NCBI RefSeq assembly: GCF_014490665.1 | Contig: NZ_CP061038.1 | Location: forward strand, 4,858,501-4,922,500 | DNA length: 64,000 nucleotides | Reading direction: 5' to 3' | From: Sphingomonas alpina | Lineage (GTDB): Bacteria; Pseudomonadota; Alphaproteobacteria; Sphingomonadales; Sphingomonadaceae | In this document: positions 33,440-42,490 of the stretch, in pieces | Position numbering within the stretch: the stretch's first letter is position 1 | How the letters are laid out: each line of letters starts with the position of its first letter | The notes under the pieces: generated by a model | Told to the model about the DNA's origin: nothing | Databases searched by the model: none | Seen by the model: the letters and a program-made list of their open reading frames with translations, nothing else | Program-made: the position numbers and the translations under genes

Positions 33440-34729
33440 ATGGCAAATGTAGCGGTCATCGGCGCCCAATGGGGCGATGAAGGCAAGGGCAAGATCGTCG
33501 ACTGGCTCGCAGAGCAGGCCGATGTCGTGGTCCGTTTCCAGGGCGGGCATAATGCCGGCCATACTCTGGTGGTGGGCGATAAGGTCTACAAACTGTCGCT
33601 ACTGCCCTCGGGCATTGTGCGCGGCACGCCGTCGGTGATCGGCAATGGCGTGGTGCTCGATCCCTGGCATCTGAAGGCGGAGGTCGAGAAGCTGACTGCG
33701 CAGGGTGTGTCGATCTCGCCCGACACGCTGATGATCGCCGACAATTGCGCGCTGATCCTGCCGTTCCACCGCGATCTCGATTCGCTCCGCGAGGATGCCA
33801 GCGGCGCGGGCAAGATCGGCACGACGCGGCGCGGTATCGGACCGGCCTATGAGGACAAGGTCGGCCGGCGCGCGATCCGCGTCTGCGACCTGGCGCATCT
33901 CGATGCGCTCGATGCGCAGCTCGACCGCCTTACCGCGCATCACGATGCGCTACGCGCCGGGTTCGGCGAGCCGCCGATCGACCGTGCCGCTCTGGTCGAG
34001 GAATTGCGCGCGATCGCCGATTTCGTGCTTTCCTTCGCGAAGCCGGTATGGCGCAACCTCAATGAGGCACGGTCGCGCGGAAAGCGTATCCTGTTCGAGG
34101 GCGCGCAGGGCGTGCTGCTCGACGTCGATCATGGCACCTATCCGTTCGTCACTTCGTCGAACACGATCGCCGGCACGGCGGCGGGTGGATCGGGGCTCGG
34201 GCCCAGCGCGGTCGGCTTCGTGCTGGGCATCGCCAAGGCGTACACGACGCGGGTCGGCTCCGGGCCGTTCCCGACCGAGCTCGAGGACGAGACCGGCGAG
34301 CGGCTTGGGCAGCGCGGGCATGAATTTGGTACCGTCACCGGCCGCAAGCGCCGCTGCGGCTGGTTCGATGCAGTGCTGGTACGCCAATCGGCGGCGGTCG
34401 GCGGCATCACCGGCATCGCGCTGACCAAGATCGATGTGCTCGACGGCTTCGACGAAGTGAAGATCTGTACCGGCTACCGGCTCGGTGGCGAAACACTTGA
34501 TTATTTCCCGTCGCACGCGGCGGATCAGGCGCAGGTCGAACCGATCTACGAAACCATGCCCGGCTGGAGCGAAACCACGGCAGGCGCGCGGAGCTGGGCC
34601 GAACTGCCGGCTCAGGCGATCAAATATATCCGCCGGATCGAGGAACTGATCCGTTGCCCGGTCGCGTTGGTATCGACCAGCCCGGAACGCGAGGATACGA
34701 TCCTGGTTCGCGATCCCTTCGCGGATTGA
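33440..34729 (+). CDS. purA: Adenylosuccinate synthase
   Basis: 429 aa, full length. It joins IMP and aspartate using GTP in AMP synthesis. Signatures are [15 protein letters not shown] near the N-terminus, [28 protein letters not shown], and [18 protein letters not shown]. Start ATG at 33440 after AAGGATCTGTC. Just 9 nt separate it from hisZ. A CCGGTCCTTC/GAAGGACCGG hairpin at 34736-34766 follows. Confidence 0.96.
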   Translation: MANVAVIGAQWGDEGKGKIVDWLAEQADVVVRFQGGHNAGHTLVVGDKVYKLSLLPSGIVRGTPSVIGNGVVLDPWHLKAEVEKLTAQGVSISPDTLMIADNCALILPFHRDLDSLREDASGAGKIGTTRRGIGPAYEDKVGRRAIRVCDLAHLDALDAQLDRLTAHHDALRAGFGEPPIDRAALVEELRAIADFVLSFAKPVWRNLNEARSRGKRILFEGAQGVLLDVDHGTYPFVTSSNTIAGTAAGGSGLGPSAVGFVLGIAKAYTTRVGSGPFPTELEDETGERLGQRGHEFGTVTGRKRRCGWFDAVLVRQSAAVGGITGIALTKIDVLDGFDEVKICTGYRLGGETLDYFPSHAADQAQVEPIYETMPGWSETTAGARSWAELPAQAIKYIRRIEELIRCPVALVSTSPEREDTILVRDPFAD

Positions 34730-34735
34730 AGCGCG

Positions 34736-34766
34736 CCGGTCCTTCACGTCATTCGCGAAGGACCGG
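34736..34766. terminator. Hairpin between convergent purA and a small secreted protein gene
   Basis: A perfect 10-bp stem, CCGGTCCTTC and GAAGGACCGG, around an 11-nt loop, starts 7 nt after the purA stop. It lies within the 43-nt gap between convergent genes and may serve both. Confidence 0.6.
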
Positions 34767-34772
34767 GACGGC

Positions 34773-34973
34773 TTATCTCGGCGCGGTGCTGTTCGGTGTC
34801 GGATTTGTCGTGGTGTTGTCCACCGGCGGACTACCCGGCGTCGGCGTCTCGACCACTGCATTGTTGGTGATCACATTGTTGGTGGTCGACTGGCCCGGCG
34901 CGGTGGTCATGTTTGCCAGCGCGGCAGTCGACAGGCCGAGGATGGCCACACTCATCATCGTTGCGATACGCAT
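34773..34973 (-). CDS. Small secreted Asn/Thr/Pro-rich protein
   Basis: 66 aa: a Sec signal (MRIATMMSVAILGLSTAALA) followed by about 45 residues rich in Asn, Thr and Pro (for example TTNNVITNNAVVETPTPG), likely disordered. There is no cysteine. A GGGAGCC-like site precedes the ATG at 34973. I recognise no family. It is convergent with purA and stands about 200 nt from tonB. Its reality rests on the signal peptide and ordered start. Confidence 0.5.
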   Translation of the reverse strand: MRIATMMSVAILGLSTAALANMTTAPGQSTTNNVITNNAVVETPTPGSPPVDNTTTNPTPNSTAPR

Positions 34974-35142
34974 AGTTCGGCTCCCGTTATGCCCGTCGAA
35001 ACAGACGGTCAGAAAGGGAACGGCTCGGGGAACGATACGGTCCGGCCCCATAGCTCGCCTTGGCGTATGATTCGAACAACTTGACGGTAAGCTAACGGCA
35101 TTTTCAGCCGCGCCGAGCGGGATGAAGCAATTTTCGGTCGGC

Positions 35143-35163
35143 CTGTGCAACGATATTGCACAG
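35143..35163. promoter_or_regulatory. Perfect 8-bp inverted repeat after tonB
   Basis: CTGTGCAA, five bases, TTGCACAG. It lies 14 nt beyond the tonB stop (minus strand) and upstream of the small secreted protein gene. It could be an operator or a weak terminator; no U tract is seen. Confidence 0.4.
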
Positions 35164-35176
35164 CGGTTTTGGATGC

Positions 35177-35917
35177 TCAGGTCGGGAGTTGCCATTCGAT
35201 CGGTACCGTAAATTCGATCCGGGTGCCCGGCATATCCTGCGGGGCGGCGGGATAGGGGGAGGCGCGGGACAGCATAGCCTGTCCTTCCTCGTCGAGTGTG
35301 GCAAAGCCGGAGCTGCCGATCACTTCCCCCTCCAGCAATTGCCCTCGCCGGTCCAGAACGAAGCGAACGCGGACCACGCCTTCCTCGCGCCGCATGCGCG
35401 ATCGACGCGGATAGGTCTTGTGCGCATAAAGCCAGGAGCGAATTTTCGCCGCATAGTTGCGGCTGCCGCCCGCCGGCGCATTGGCATTCAATCCATCCGC
35501 CGCCCCCTTTCGCAGCGGAGGAGCAGTTTCCGCAGTGGCGGGCGATTGCATCGTTGCAGCCGGCGCTATTGCCGCGGCCGGCTCGGGCGCCGCAGCGGGC
35601 GGCGCCATCGCGCGAGGCTGCTGGGCTGGAAAGGGGATCGGCGACGGCGGTAGCAACGAGGCGGAGTCGGACTTTGGCACCGGAACAGGTGGCAGCGCTG
35701 GAGCAGCGGGTTGTGTCGGCTGCTCCCGCGCCGTCTGTTGGTCATCCTGTGCGTCTTCCACCCCCAGCGGTACAGCCAGCGACATGACGGTCAAGGCGGG
35801 CGCTTCCTCGCGCACGCGCTGCTGACCGATGCCGATCTGAAACAGCATCAGCAGCAACAGGCTGTTGATCGCCAGCGAACCGGCGGCGGGCAGGCTAAGG
35901 CGGACATATCCCCTCAT
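35177..35917 (-). CDS. tonB: TonB family protein (energy transducer)
   Basis: 246 aa. It has one N-terminal membrane helix (residues ~13-30), a long Pro/Ala-rich periplasm-spanning linker (~50-150) and a C-terminal TonB domain (YAAKIRSWLYAHKTYPRRSRMRREEGVVRVRFVLDRRG in pattern). TonB couples proton-motive force to outer-membrane receptors. It lies 6 nt downstream of the TonB-dependent receptor on the same strand, so it is probably dedicated to it and shares its iron control. Start ATG 35917. Confidence 0.88.
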   Translation of the reverse strand: MRGYVRLSLPAAGSLAINSLLLLMLFQIGIGQQRVREEAPALTVMSLAVPLGVEDAQDDQQTAREQPTQPAAPALPPVPVPKSDSASLLPPSPIPFPAQQPRAMAPPAAAPEPAAAIAPAATMQSPATAETAPPLRKGAADGLNANAPAGGSRNYAAKIRSWLYAHKTYPRRSRMRREEGVVRVRFVLDRRGQLLEGEVIGSSGFATLDEEGQAMLSRASPYPAAPQDMPGTRIEFTVPIEWQLPT

Positions 35918-35923
35918 CGGCCG

Positions 35924-38026
35924 CTAGAAGGTTTTCGCGACCGTGAATTTGAAGGTCTGCCCTTCGGCGGCAAGCGACGACAGATGACGGCGGAACGCTG
36001 TGTCGAAGACATTGTCGGCCGCAATGCGGAATTCGAAACCCTCTGCTGCCCCGCTGCGCGGCTTGAACGCGAAGAACAGATTATGGACGTTGTAGCCTGG
36101 GGTCGGCAGGCCTGACCCGGGCGAGGAGAAGGCGCCGCTGTTGACCTTGTCCTGCCGCTCGGCGAACTCGCCGGTCCAGCCGCCCGACAGGCCGGTCTTG
36201 GCATCGGCATAGCCCAGCGTCAGGCGATAATCATTGGCCGGAATGGTATTCAGATAATTGCCCGTCAGCCGGTCCTTGCCGCTTATGAACGACATGTTGC
36301 CGCGTGCGAAAAAGCCACCAATGCCATATTCGGCTTCCACCTCGACACCGGTGAAGCGTGATCGGCCGACATTGGTGAAATAAGGCGTGCCGACCGCACC
36401 GGCGGCATTGATGATCAGGTCCTTCACATTGTTGCGGAAAATCGTGGTCTTCAGACGCAGCTTGTCGGTCCGTCCGGCAAGGTTGTCGAACGACAGGGTA
36501 AAGCCGGCTTCGTAATTGTCGGAGGTCTCCGGACGCAGATTGGGGTTTGACGGGCGCGTCGCGCTGCGCGTGAAGATCTCGTCGATATTGGGCATGCGGA
36601 CGGTGCGCGCGACCGATCCGAACAGGCCGAACCAGTCGGTCAGCGAATAGATCGCCGCGATCTTGGGTGAAACGCCGCTGTCCTTCACGCGTCTGGTCAG
36701 GACGGTGCCGCCGACCACCGTGGCGCCGGGCTTCAGGTCGGTCCAGTCGATCCGCGCCCCGGGGATGATCATCAGCTTGTCCGACCAGGAGATTTCGAGC
36801 TGGGCGAACAGCCCATATTTGGTCATGTCGCCCTCGGGATGCGTCCCCGCACCCGGCGTCACCGTGCCGTTAAAGGCGACGCGCGGATTGCGGCGCTGCT
36901 GCTCGTTCCACTGTGCGCCGACGATCAGGAAACTTGTCCAGTCGCCACCCAGGTCGAACTTGCTGGTGTTCTGCAGCCGGCCTTGCCAGCCTTTGTAGGA
37001 AAAATCGGAATGTTCGAGATTGGCGCCGAGGAACGTCGTCTCGGTCTGATGCACCAGCGTGTTGGTGTAGGAGAGCTGTGCTTCGACGTTGAGCAGCTTG
37101 CTGCCGTCGAAATCATTGACATAACCAAGCACGGCGGTCCTGTCATGGACCCGGCGACGCATCAGCGAACTGCCGGTCGCTGCCGAAATCTGGTCATAGA
37201 CTTGCGGCCCGTCGCTGACCCAGTCCTGATACGAGGCCGAGATGGCGTGCTTGCGATTGCCGCCGATCGAGACGCGACCCTTGAGCAGGAAATTGTCGGA
37301 TTGCGCGGAGGATGCGGGAACGATGTTGCCGTTGCCGTCCTTGTAATCCTGGCTGCGGCGGTAATTGTAATTGCCGAGCAATTCCACGCCGTTCAGCGGT
37401 TCGATCGCAATAATGCCCGACAAGGTGTGGCCCTCGGCATTGGTTTCGGTCGCGGCCTTGAGGCGGATCGCCAGCGGGTCGCCATCCTTGAGAAAGTCCG
37501 AAGCGTCCTTGGTGGTGAAGTTGATCACCCCGGCCAAAGCGCCCGCACCGTAGAGCGTTGACGAGGCTGGCCCGCGCAGCACCTCGACCCGCTTGTACAG
37601 TTCGGGCTCGCTGAAGAACGCACCCATGCGGTATTGTTCGTAGAATTTGGTCACGCCATCGACCGTGATCAGGATGCGATTGTCCGAATCGCCGATCGCC
37701 GTGCCCATGCCGCGAATGTTGAAACCCTGTCCCAGCGCACCGACGCCGCCCTGGACGTTCACGCCTGGAATCCCTTCCAGCAAATCGCCCATCGTGCTTG
37801 CCTGGGTCTGGTCGATATCGTCCTGGTCGAGCACGGTGACAGCCTGCGGCGTGTCGATCGCGACCTTCTCGGCGCCGGCGGAGATGACCAGCCGATCGAG
37901 CGAGAGCTGGGTCGTCCCGGCATCTGTTTGCGGGTTTGTTGCCGTGCTGTCCTGCGCAATGGCAGGACTCGCCAGCGTCAGCAGTGCGATGCCCGCGAGA
38001 AGCGGCGCTTTCCTGTTCGTCATCAT
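35924..38026 (-). CDS. TonB-dependent receptor, heme/hemoglobin-receptor type
   Basis: 700 aa. A signal peptide ends in SPAIAQ; the plug domain (~40-160) includes VTVLDQDDIDQTQASTMGDL and RGPASSTLYGAGALAGVINF; a 22-strand barrel ends in aromatic F. An R(M)PNIDEIF segment followed by NPNLRPE resembles the FRAP/NPNL region of heme receptors. Directly upstream is a Fur-box-like site at 38097-38117. The start MMTNRK at 38026 follows GGGGATC. The ligand is inferred only from the motif resemblance; siderophore use is possible. Confidence 0.87.
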   Translation of the reverse strand: MMTNRKAPLLAGIALLTLASPAIAQDSTATNPQTDAGTTQLSLDRLVISAGAEKVAIDTPQAVTVLDQDDIDQTQASTMGDLLEGIPGVNVQGGVGALGQGFNIRGMGTAIGDSDNRILITVDGVTKFYEQYRMGAFFSEPELYKRVEVLRGPASSTLYGAGALAGVINFTTKDASDFLKDGDPLAIRLKAATETNAEGHTLSGIIAIEPLNGVELLGNYNYRRSQDYKDGNGNIVPASSAQSDNFLLKGRVSIGGNRKHAISASYQDWVSDGPQVYDQISAATGSSLMRRRVHDRTAVLGYVNDFDGSKLLNVEAQLSYTNTLVHQTETTFLGANLEHSDFSYKGWQGRLQNTSKFDLGGDWTSFLIVGAQWNEQQRRNPRVAFNGTVTPGAGTHPEGDMTKYGLFAQLEISWSDKLMIIPGARIDWTDLKPGATVVGGTVLTRRVKDSGVSPKIAAIYSLTDWFGLFGSVARTVRMPNIDEIFTRSATRPSNPNLRPETSDNYEAGFTLSFDNLAGRTDKLRLKTTIFRNNVKDLIINAAGAVGTPYFTNVGRSRFTGVEVEAEYGIGGFFARGNMSFISGKDRLTGNYLNTIPANDYRLTLGYADAKTGLSGGWTGEFAERQDKVNSGAFSSPGSGLPTPGYNVHNLFFAFKPRSGAAEGFEFRIAADNVFDTAFRRHLSSLAAEGQTFKFTVAKTF

Positions 38027-38096
38027 TGATCCCCGGATCATCCGGGCCGTTGCTTCGACCCCGACTGCGGCGCTCCACTACAGCGAAAAAACAATA

Positions 38097-38117
38097 TTGC
38101 AAGTGATTCTCAATATC
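38097..38117. promoter_or_regulatory. Fur-box-like iron-responsive operator
   Basis: TTGCAAGTGATTCTCAATATC is an imperfect palindrome resembling the alphaproteobacterial Fur box (TGCAA-TGA-n-TCA-TT type). It lies in the 122-nt gap between the divergent TonB receptor (start 38026) and the DUF4198 gene (start 38149), so it may control both under iron limitation. Confidence 0.7.
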
Positions 38118-38148
38118 GATACTGAGTCGAGCGAAGGGGATTTTCCGT

Positions 38149-38946
38149 ATGAAGCCGTTGATTAATTCCGTCGCCCTGGCTGTGCTGGCCATGGCAATTT
38201 TGGGGGGCGCAAGCGTCAGCGCGCATATGCCCTATGTCCTCCCGACGTCATTCGATGTGGGTAAGGGAGATCATGTCACGGTTGAATCATCCTTTGCGGA
38301 GGATGCCTTCGTGCCGGAGGTGGCGATGCGTGACGCGCCGTTCCATCTGCTCGGGCCGGACGGTACACGCGGCGATGTCGGGCCCGTCACCTATTTGCGC
38401 GACCTGTCGATCTTCGAAGCGGACCTCAAGCGGGACGGCACCTACCGCATCACCACCGGGCAGCGCGCCGGCCGCAAGGGCATGATGTACCGGGATGGTG
38501 AGAAATGGGTGATGCGCGGCGAAGGCGGCGGCGCAGCGCCGGCCGGTGCACAGTCGGTCGAGGTACAAAGCATGACGCTGGCCGATGCCTATGTGACGCG
38601 TGGCCAGCCGACTGAGGCTCCGCTCAAGCCGGTGGGGACCGCTCTGGAGATCCAGCCTGTCACGCACCCCAACAGCATCAGTGCGGGGAGCGATGCCAGT
38701 TTCGTGCTGCTGTTCGACGGCAAGCCACTTGCTGGCGCCGATGTGACCTTGTTCCGTAGCGCGGGCGTTCATGATGGCCGTAAGGTCGCGGCGCAGACCA
38801 GGAGCGACGGTGCCGGCCGCTTCACGCTCAAGCCGGACGATGCCGGAACCTATCTGGTCATGGTGCGGCACCGTGCAGCGGCGCCGGCCGGGGCGGGAAC
38901 GCCTTGGCGCAGCTACACCTATACCCTTGCCTTCGATGCAGCCTGA
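38149..38946 (+). CDS. DUF4198 periplasmic protein (GH25/NikM-like)
   Basis: 265 aa with a Sec signal whose cleavage after SVSA would leave His as the first mature residue (HMPYVLP). DUF4198 proteins are periplasmic proteins related to the NikM component of metal transporters. Two Ig/carboxypeptidase-regulatory-like domains are suggested: ~25-150, and ~170-265 with VLLFDGKPLAGADVTLF. Start ATG 38149. It is divergent from the TonB receptor across a Fur-box-like site and followed by an EF-hand protein gene, suggesting a metal-uptake locus. Confidence 0.85.
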   Translation: MKPLINSVALAVLAMAILGGASVSAHMPYVLPTSFDVGKGDHVTVESSFAEDAFVPEVAMRDAPFHLLGPDGTRGDVGPVTYLRDLSIFEADLKRDGTYRITTGQRAGRKGMMYRDGEKWVMRGEGGGAAPAGAQSVEVQSMTLADAYVTRGQPTEAPLKPVGTALEIQPVTHPNSISAGSDASFVLLFDGKPLAGADVTLFRSAGVHDGRKVAAQTRSDGAGRFTLKPDDAGTYLVMVRHRAAAPAGAGTPWRSYTYTLAFDAA

Positions 38947-38977
38947 TCGGCGCACCATTTCCACAGGAGTTACGAGC

Positions 38978-39490
38978 ATGAAATCGATCTTCACGGCCGC
39001 AGCCATCGCCGCCGGTATCCTGGCCACACCGCTTGCCGCGGCGCCGCATGACGGCAGGAGCTTCATTGCCGATTACGACACGAACGGTGATGGCCAGGTG
39101 ACCCGGGCCGAATTCGATGCGGTGCGGGCCGAGCGGTTCATCGCCACCGATACCAACAAGGACGGATGGGTTTCCGACTCGGAGTATCTGGCCGAATATA
39201 CGGCCCGGCTTGAAAAGCAGCTCGCCGCGTCGGATCGCAGCGAGGAACAAAAGACCGAGGAGCGGCAGCGCCAGGTCCGCCAGACTCATGTCCGCTTCGG
39301 CGTGCTCGACAAGGACAAGGACCAGAAGATGCAGAAGGCAGAGTATGATGTCTCGGGCAATCGCGCCTTCGCTGGAATGGATGATGACAAGAACAATGTG
39401 GTGACCTCGACCGACATCGCGGCGGTCAGCGCCAAACAGGCTGCCAGGGAGGCGGCACGTGCAGCTTCCGAGACTCCCCCTGCGGGTTGA
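38978..39490 (+). CDS. Secreted EF-hand protein
   Basis: 170 aa. A signal peptide (MKSIFTAAAIAAGILATPLAAA) precedes four EF-hand-like loops: DYDTNGDGQVTRAEF, DTNKDGWVSDSEY, DKDKDQKMQKAEY and a degenerate DDDKNNVVTSTD. The first two are complete canonical calcium loops; the others lack some ligands. A charged, glutamine-rich helix lies between pairs (~85-110). The ATG at 38978 follows CACAGGAG. It lies 31 nt after the DUF4198 gene, so probably in one operon. Confidence 0.88.
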   Translation: MKSIFTAAAIAAGILATPLAAAPHDGRSFIADYDTNGDGQVTRAEFDAVRAERFIATDTNKDGWVSDSEYLAEYTARLEKQLAASDRSEEQKTEERQRQVRQTHVRFGVLDKDKDQKMQKAEYDVSGNRAFAGMDDDKNNVVTSTDIAAVSAKQAAREAARAASETPPAG

Positions 39491-39618
39491 CGGCGGATCG
39501 TATCAGCCTGTCGAAGGCCTTGGTCACGAACGTTTCCGGACCGATAGCGTACGACCTTTTACGGGCTGAACTCCCAAAGGCGGAAGCGATTTCGGCCCGC
39601 CGAACCAGCGCCCGGCGG

Positions 39619-40686
39619 TCAGCCGCACTGCGCGCGATGGAGCAGCTTCTGGTCGGCCAGCACCAGCGCGACCATTGCCTCGACCACTGGCGCACCGCGA
39701 ATGCCGACGCATGGATCGTGGCGTCCCTTGGTGGCAATTTCGGTCGCCTCGCCATTGCGATCGATCGTCTCGACGGGGGTCAGGATCGAACTGGTCGGCT
39801 TGAACGCGACACGCAGGCGGATCGGCTGACCGGTGGCGATCCCGCCGGCAATGCCGCCGGCATGGTTGGCAAGGAATTCGGGGCCGTTCTGTCCGGGGCG
39901 CATGGCGTCGGCATTTTCCTCGCCGCGCAGTTTTGCCGCATCGAAGCCGTCTCCGATCTCGATACCCTTGACCGCATTGATGCTCATACAGGCCGCAGCA
40001 AGTTCGGCATCGAGCTTGGCATAAAGCGGTGCGCCCCAGCCGGCGGGCACGCCGCTCGCTTCGCATGCGATTACCGCACCGAGCGACGATCCCGCCTTGC
40101 GCGCGCCATCGACCCGCATTTCCCAGCGCGCGGCAGCCGCCGCGTCGGGGCAGAAGAAGGGGTTGGCGTCGATCTGGTCCGGGTCGAAATTGGCAGGATC
40201 GATCGCATCTCCGCCGATTGCTTCGACCCAGGCGCGAATCTTCACCTCGGGAATGACAAGTCGCGCGACCGCACCGGCAGCGACCCGTGCCGCCGTCTCG
40301 CGCGCGGAAGAGCGTCCGCCGCCGCGATAGTCGCGAAAGCCGTACTTCGCGTCATAGGCATAATCGGCATGCCCGGGGCGATAGGCGAGCGCGACGTTGG
40401 AATAATCCTTCGAACGCTGATCGACATTCTCAATCATCAGGCTGATCGGCGTGCCGGTTGTCCGACCCTCGAACACGCCCGACAGGATGCGTACCTGATC
40501 GGGTTCCTGCCGCTGCGTCGTGAAGCGCGACGTGCCGGGCCGACGCTTGTCGAGGAAGGGCTGGATATCCGCCTCCGACAGGCTCAGCCCCGGCGGGCAG
40601 CCATCGATTACCGCGCCAAGCGCGGGGCCGTGGGATTCGCCCCAGGTGGTGAACCGGAAGACCCGGCCGAAAGTATTGAAGCTCAT
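39619..40686 (-). CDS. aroC: Chorismate synthase
   Basis: 355 aa, full length. It makes chorismate from EPSP using reduced FMN, the last shikimate step. Signatures are [52 protein letters not shown], and the late [16 protein letters not shown]. Start ATG 40686. The 128-nt stretch downstream (39491-39618) holds nothing recognisable. fabI is 27 nt upstream on the same strand. Confidence 0.95.
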   Translation of the reverse strand: MSFNTFGRVFRFTTWGESHGPALGAVIDGCPPGLSLSEADIQPFLDKRRPGTSRFTTQRQEPDQVRILSGVFEGRTTGTPISLMIENVDQRSKDYSNVALAYRPGHADYAYDAKYGFRDYRGGGRSSARETAARVAAGAVARLVIPEVKIRAWVEAIGGDAIDPANFDPDQIDANPFFCPDAAAAARWEMRVDGARKAGSSLGAVIACEASGVPAGWGAPLYAKLDAELAAACMSINAVKGIEIGDGFDAAKLRGEENADAMRPGQNGPEFLANHAGGIAGGIATGQPIRLRVAFKPTSSILTPVETIDRNGEATEIATKGRHDPCVGIRGAPVVEAMVALVLADQKLLHRAQCG

Positions 40687-40713
40687 ATATCCCTCCTCCA
40701 GAAAGGGAGAGGG

Positions 40714-41517
40714 TTACGCCAGCGCGATATCCGGCGCGTCTTCGGCCTTCATGCCGATCACATTGTAACCCGCATCGACATGGTGCGTCTCACCGGTCAC
40801 GCCGCTCGCCAGGTCGCTGAGCAGATAGAGCCCAGCACCGCCGACATCCTCGATCGTGACGTTACGCTTGAGCGGCGAGTTCAACTCGTTCCACTTCAGG
40901 ATCAGGCGGAAGTCGCCGATGCCCGACGCGGCGAGCGTCTTGATCGGGCCGGCCGAGATCGCGTTGACGCGGATATTGTCGCGGCCGAGATCGACCGCAA
41001 GATATTGCACGCTGGTTTCCAGCGCCGCCTTGGCCACGCCCATCACATTGTAATGGGGAATGACCTTTTCCGCGCCATAATAGCTGAGCGTGAGCAGCGA
41101 CCCGCCGTCCGGCATCATCGCCGCCGCACGTTTGCACACCGCGACGAACGAATAGACCGAGATGTTCATGGTCATCAGGAAATTGTCGAGGCTGGTATCG
41201 ACATAGCCGCCGCGCAGCTCGTTCTTGTCGGAAAAGCCGATCGCATGGACGACGAAATCGATCGTCGGCCATTCCGCGGCGAGGTTTTCGAAACACGCAT
41301 CGAGACTCGCCATGTCGGACACGTCACAATCGAACAGTCGCGCCACGCCAAGCTGTTCGGCAAGCGGACGGACGCGCTTCTCCAGCGCCTCGCCTTGATA
41401 GCTGAACGCCAGTTCCGCACCGGCTTCGCTCAATTTCTTGGCGATCCCCCAGGCGAGCGAGCGATCATTGGCGAGCCCCATGATCAGCCCGCGCTTGCCC
41501 TTCATCAAATCATTCAC
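40714..41517 (-). CDS. fabI: Enoyl-[acyl-carrier-protein] reductase FabI
   Basis: 267 aa short-chain reductase. It reduces enoyl-ACP with NAD(P)H in fatty acid synthesis and is the target of triclosan. The nucleotide motif GLIMGLANDRSLAWGIAKKL is FabI-like, and the catalytic Tyr/Lys pair is in YNVMGVAK (Y-x6-K), preceded by a second Tyr in LTLSYYGAEKV. Start is a GTG at 41517 overlapping the upstream stop (GTGA); an ATG at 41505 is an alternative. aroC lies just downstream. Confidence 0.94.
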   Translation of the reverse strand: MNDLMKGKRGLIMGLANDRSLAWGIAKKLSEAGAELAFSYQGEALEKRVRPLAEQLGVARLFDCDVSDMASLDACFENLAAEWPTIDFVVHAIGFSDKNELRGGYVDTSLDNFLMTMNISVYSFVAVCKRAAAMMPDGGSLLTLSYYGAEKVIPHYNVMGVAKAALETSVQYLAVDLGRDNIRVNAISAGPIKTLAASGIGDFRLILKWNELNSPLKRNVTIEDVGGAGLYLLSDLASGVTGETHHVDAGYNVIGMKAEDAPDIALA

Positions 41518-42482
41518 GCCGCCGTCGCCTCCTGTATGTCGCCTTGGCCGTCCTCCTCTACTCCGTCATCATCGCCCTCGGCTAGAGCCGCATTCAACTG
41601 CGCGCCGACAACTAGGCCCAAACCGACGAAGAAAAAGAAGATCAGCGCGATCATCACGCCTGCAAGGCTGCCATAGGTTAGGTCGTAGCTGCCGAGTGAG
41701 CCCAGGATCGGCGGAAGCAGCGCGGTGACCAGCAGCCACCAGCCGGCAGTGAAGGCCGCGCCAGGCCATTTCGGGCATTTGCTCTCACGATATTTCCGCG
41801 GGGTGAGCGAATAGAACAGCATATAGAGCGCGATGAACAGCGCTACGGCCGGTGCGATCCGGGTCAGCGAGACGATGCTCGCCGCATCGGCGGCAAAGGG
41901 AAGGACGCGCAGGATGAACTGCTCGACCGCCAGCAGCATCACCTGGAAGCTGAATGCGATCAGCGTGAGAATCAGCGAGGCGAGGATCAGCCCGATCGAC
42001 CAGAGACGATATTGCCAGAACGGGCGGACGAACTGCACGCCATACGCACGGCGCAATATGTCGCGGATCGTCTCGGTAAAGCTTGCGGTGGTCCATAGTC
42101 CGACGAGTGCGCCAAACCATAGCAGCGATCCCGATCGCGCGGTCAGCACGTCGTGAATCGGCGTCTGCAACACATTGGCGACGCTGGGCGGCACGGTGCG
42201 CAGAAAGGCGTTGACGGTGTGCAGCCCCTCATCGGTGCGCCCGAACAGCCGCGCCACCGCCGCGGCGACAATGAAGAAGGGAAACAGCGTCAGCAGGGAC
42301 AGATAGGCGAGATTGCCGGCATGAACGAACCCGTCGTTGAACACGCCGATCACGACGCGCTTGACCACTTCGCGCGCATAACTGCCCGGGCGGACAAAGG
42401 CGAGATGACGGCTGAGCTTCAGGCGTCTCCCGTCATGCCGTTGGCGGCGCTGCTCGGGGGATTCGGGTGAGACATCCTTCAC
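41514..42482 (-). CDS. YihY/UPF0761 family membrane protein
   Basis: 322 aa with six hydrophobic segments. The family (often called RbnN/BrkB/YihY, now considered unrelated to RNase BN) is of unknown function. Family marks are HAGNLAYLSLLTLFPFFIV, LLWFGALVGLWTTASFTETI and the late WPGAAFTAGWWLL. The start is GTG at 42482, just 8 nt past the stop of the frameshifted dnaJ gene. The stop overlaps fabI (GTGA), so the run dnaJ-yihY-fabI-aroC is probably one operon. The C-terminus is acidic. Confidence 0.86.
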   Translation of the reverse strand: MKDVSPESPEQRRQRHDGRRLKLSRHLAFVRPGSYAREVVKRVVIGVFNDGFVHAGNLAYLSLLTLFPFFIVAAAVARLFGRTDEGLHTVNAFLRTVPPSVANVLQTPIHDVLTARSGSLLWFGALVGLWTTASFTETIRDILRRAYGVQFVRPFWQYRLWSIGLILASLILTLIAFSFQVMLLAVEQFILRVLPFAADAASIVSLTRIAPAVALFIALYMLFYSLTPRKYRESKCPKWPGAAFTAGWWLLVTALLPPILGSLGSYDLTYGSLAGVMIALIFFFFVGLGLVVGAQLNAALAEGDDDGVEEDGQGDIQEATAA

Positions 42483-42490
42483 GATGGCGT

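Noticed and set aside
39487-41676. A 729-residue plus-strand frame opposite aroC and fabI
   Set aside because: It is antisense to two well-recognised core genes and shows no motifs.
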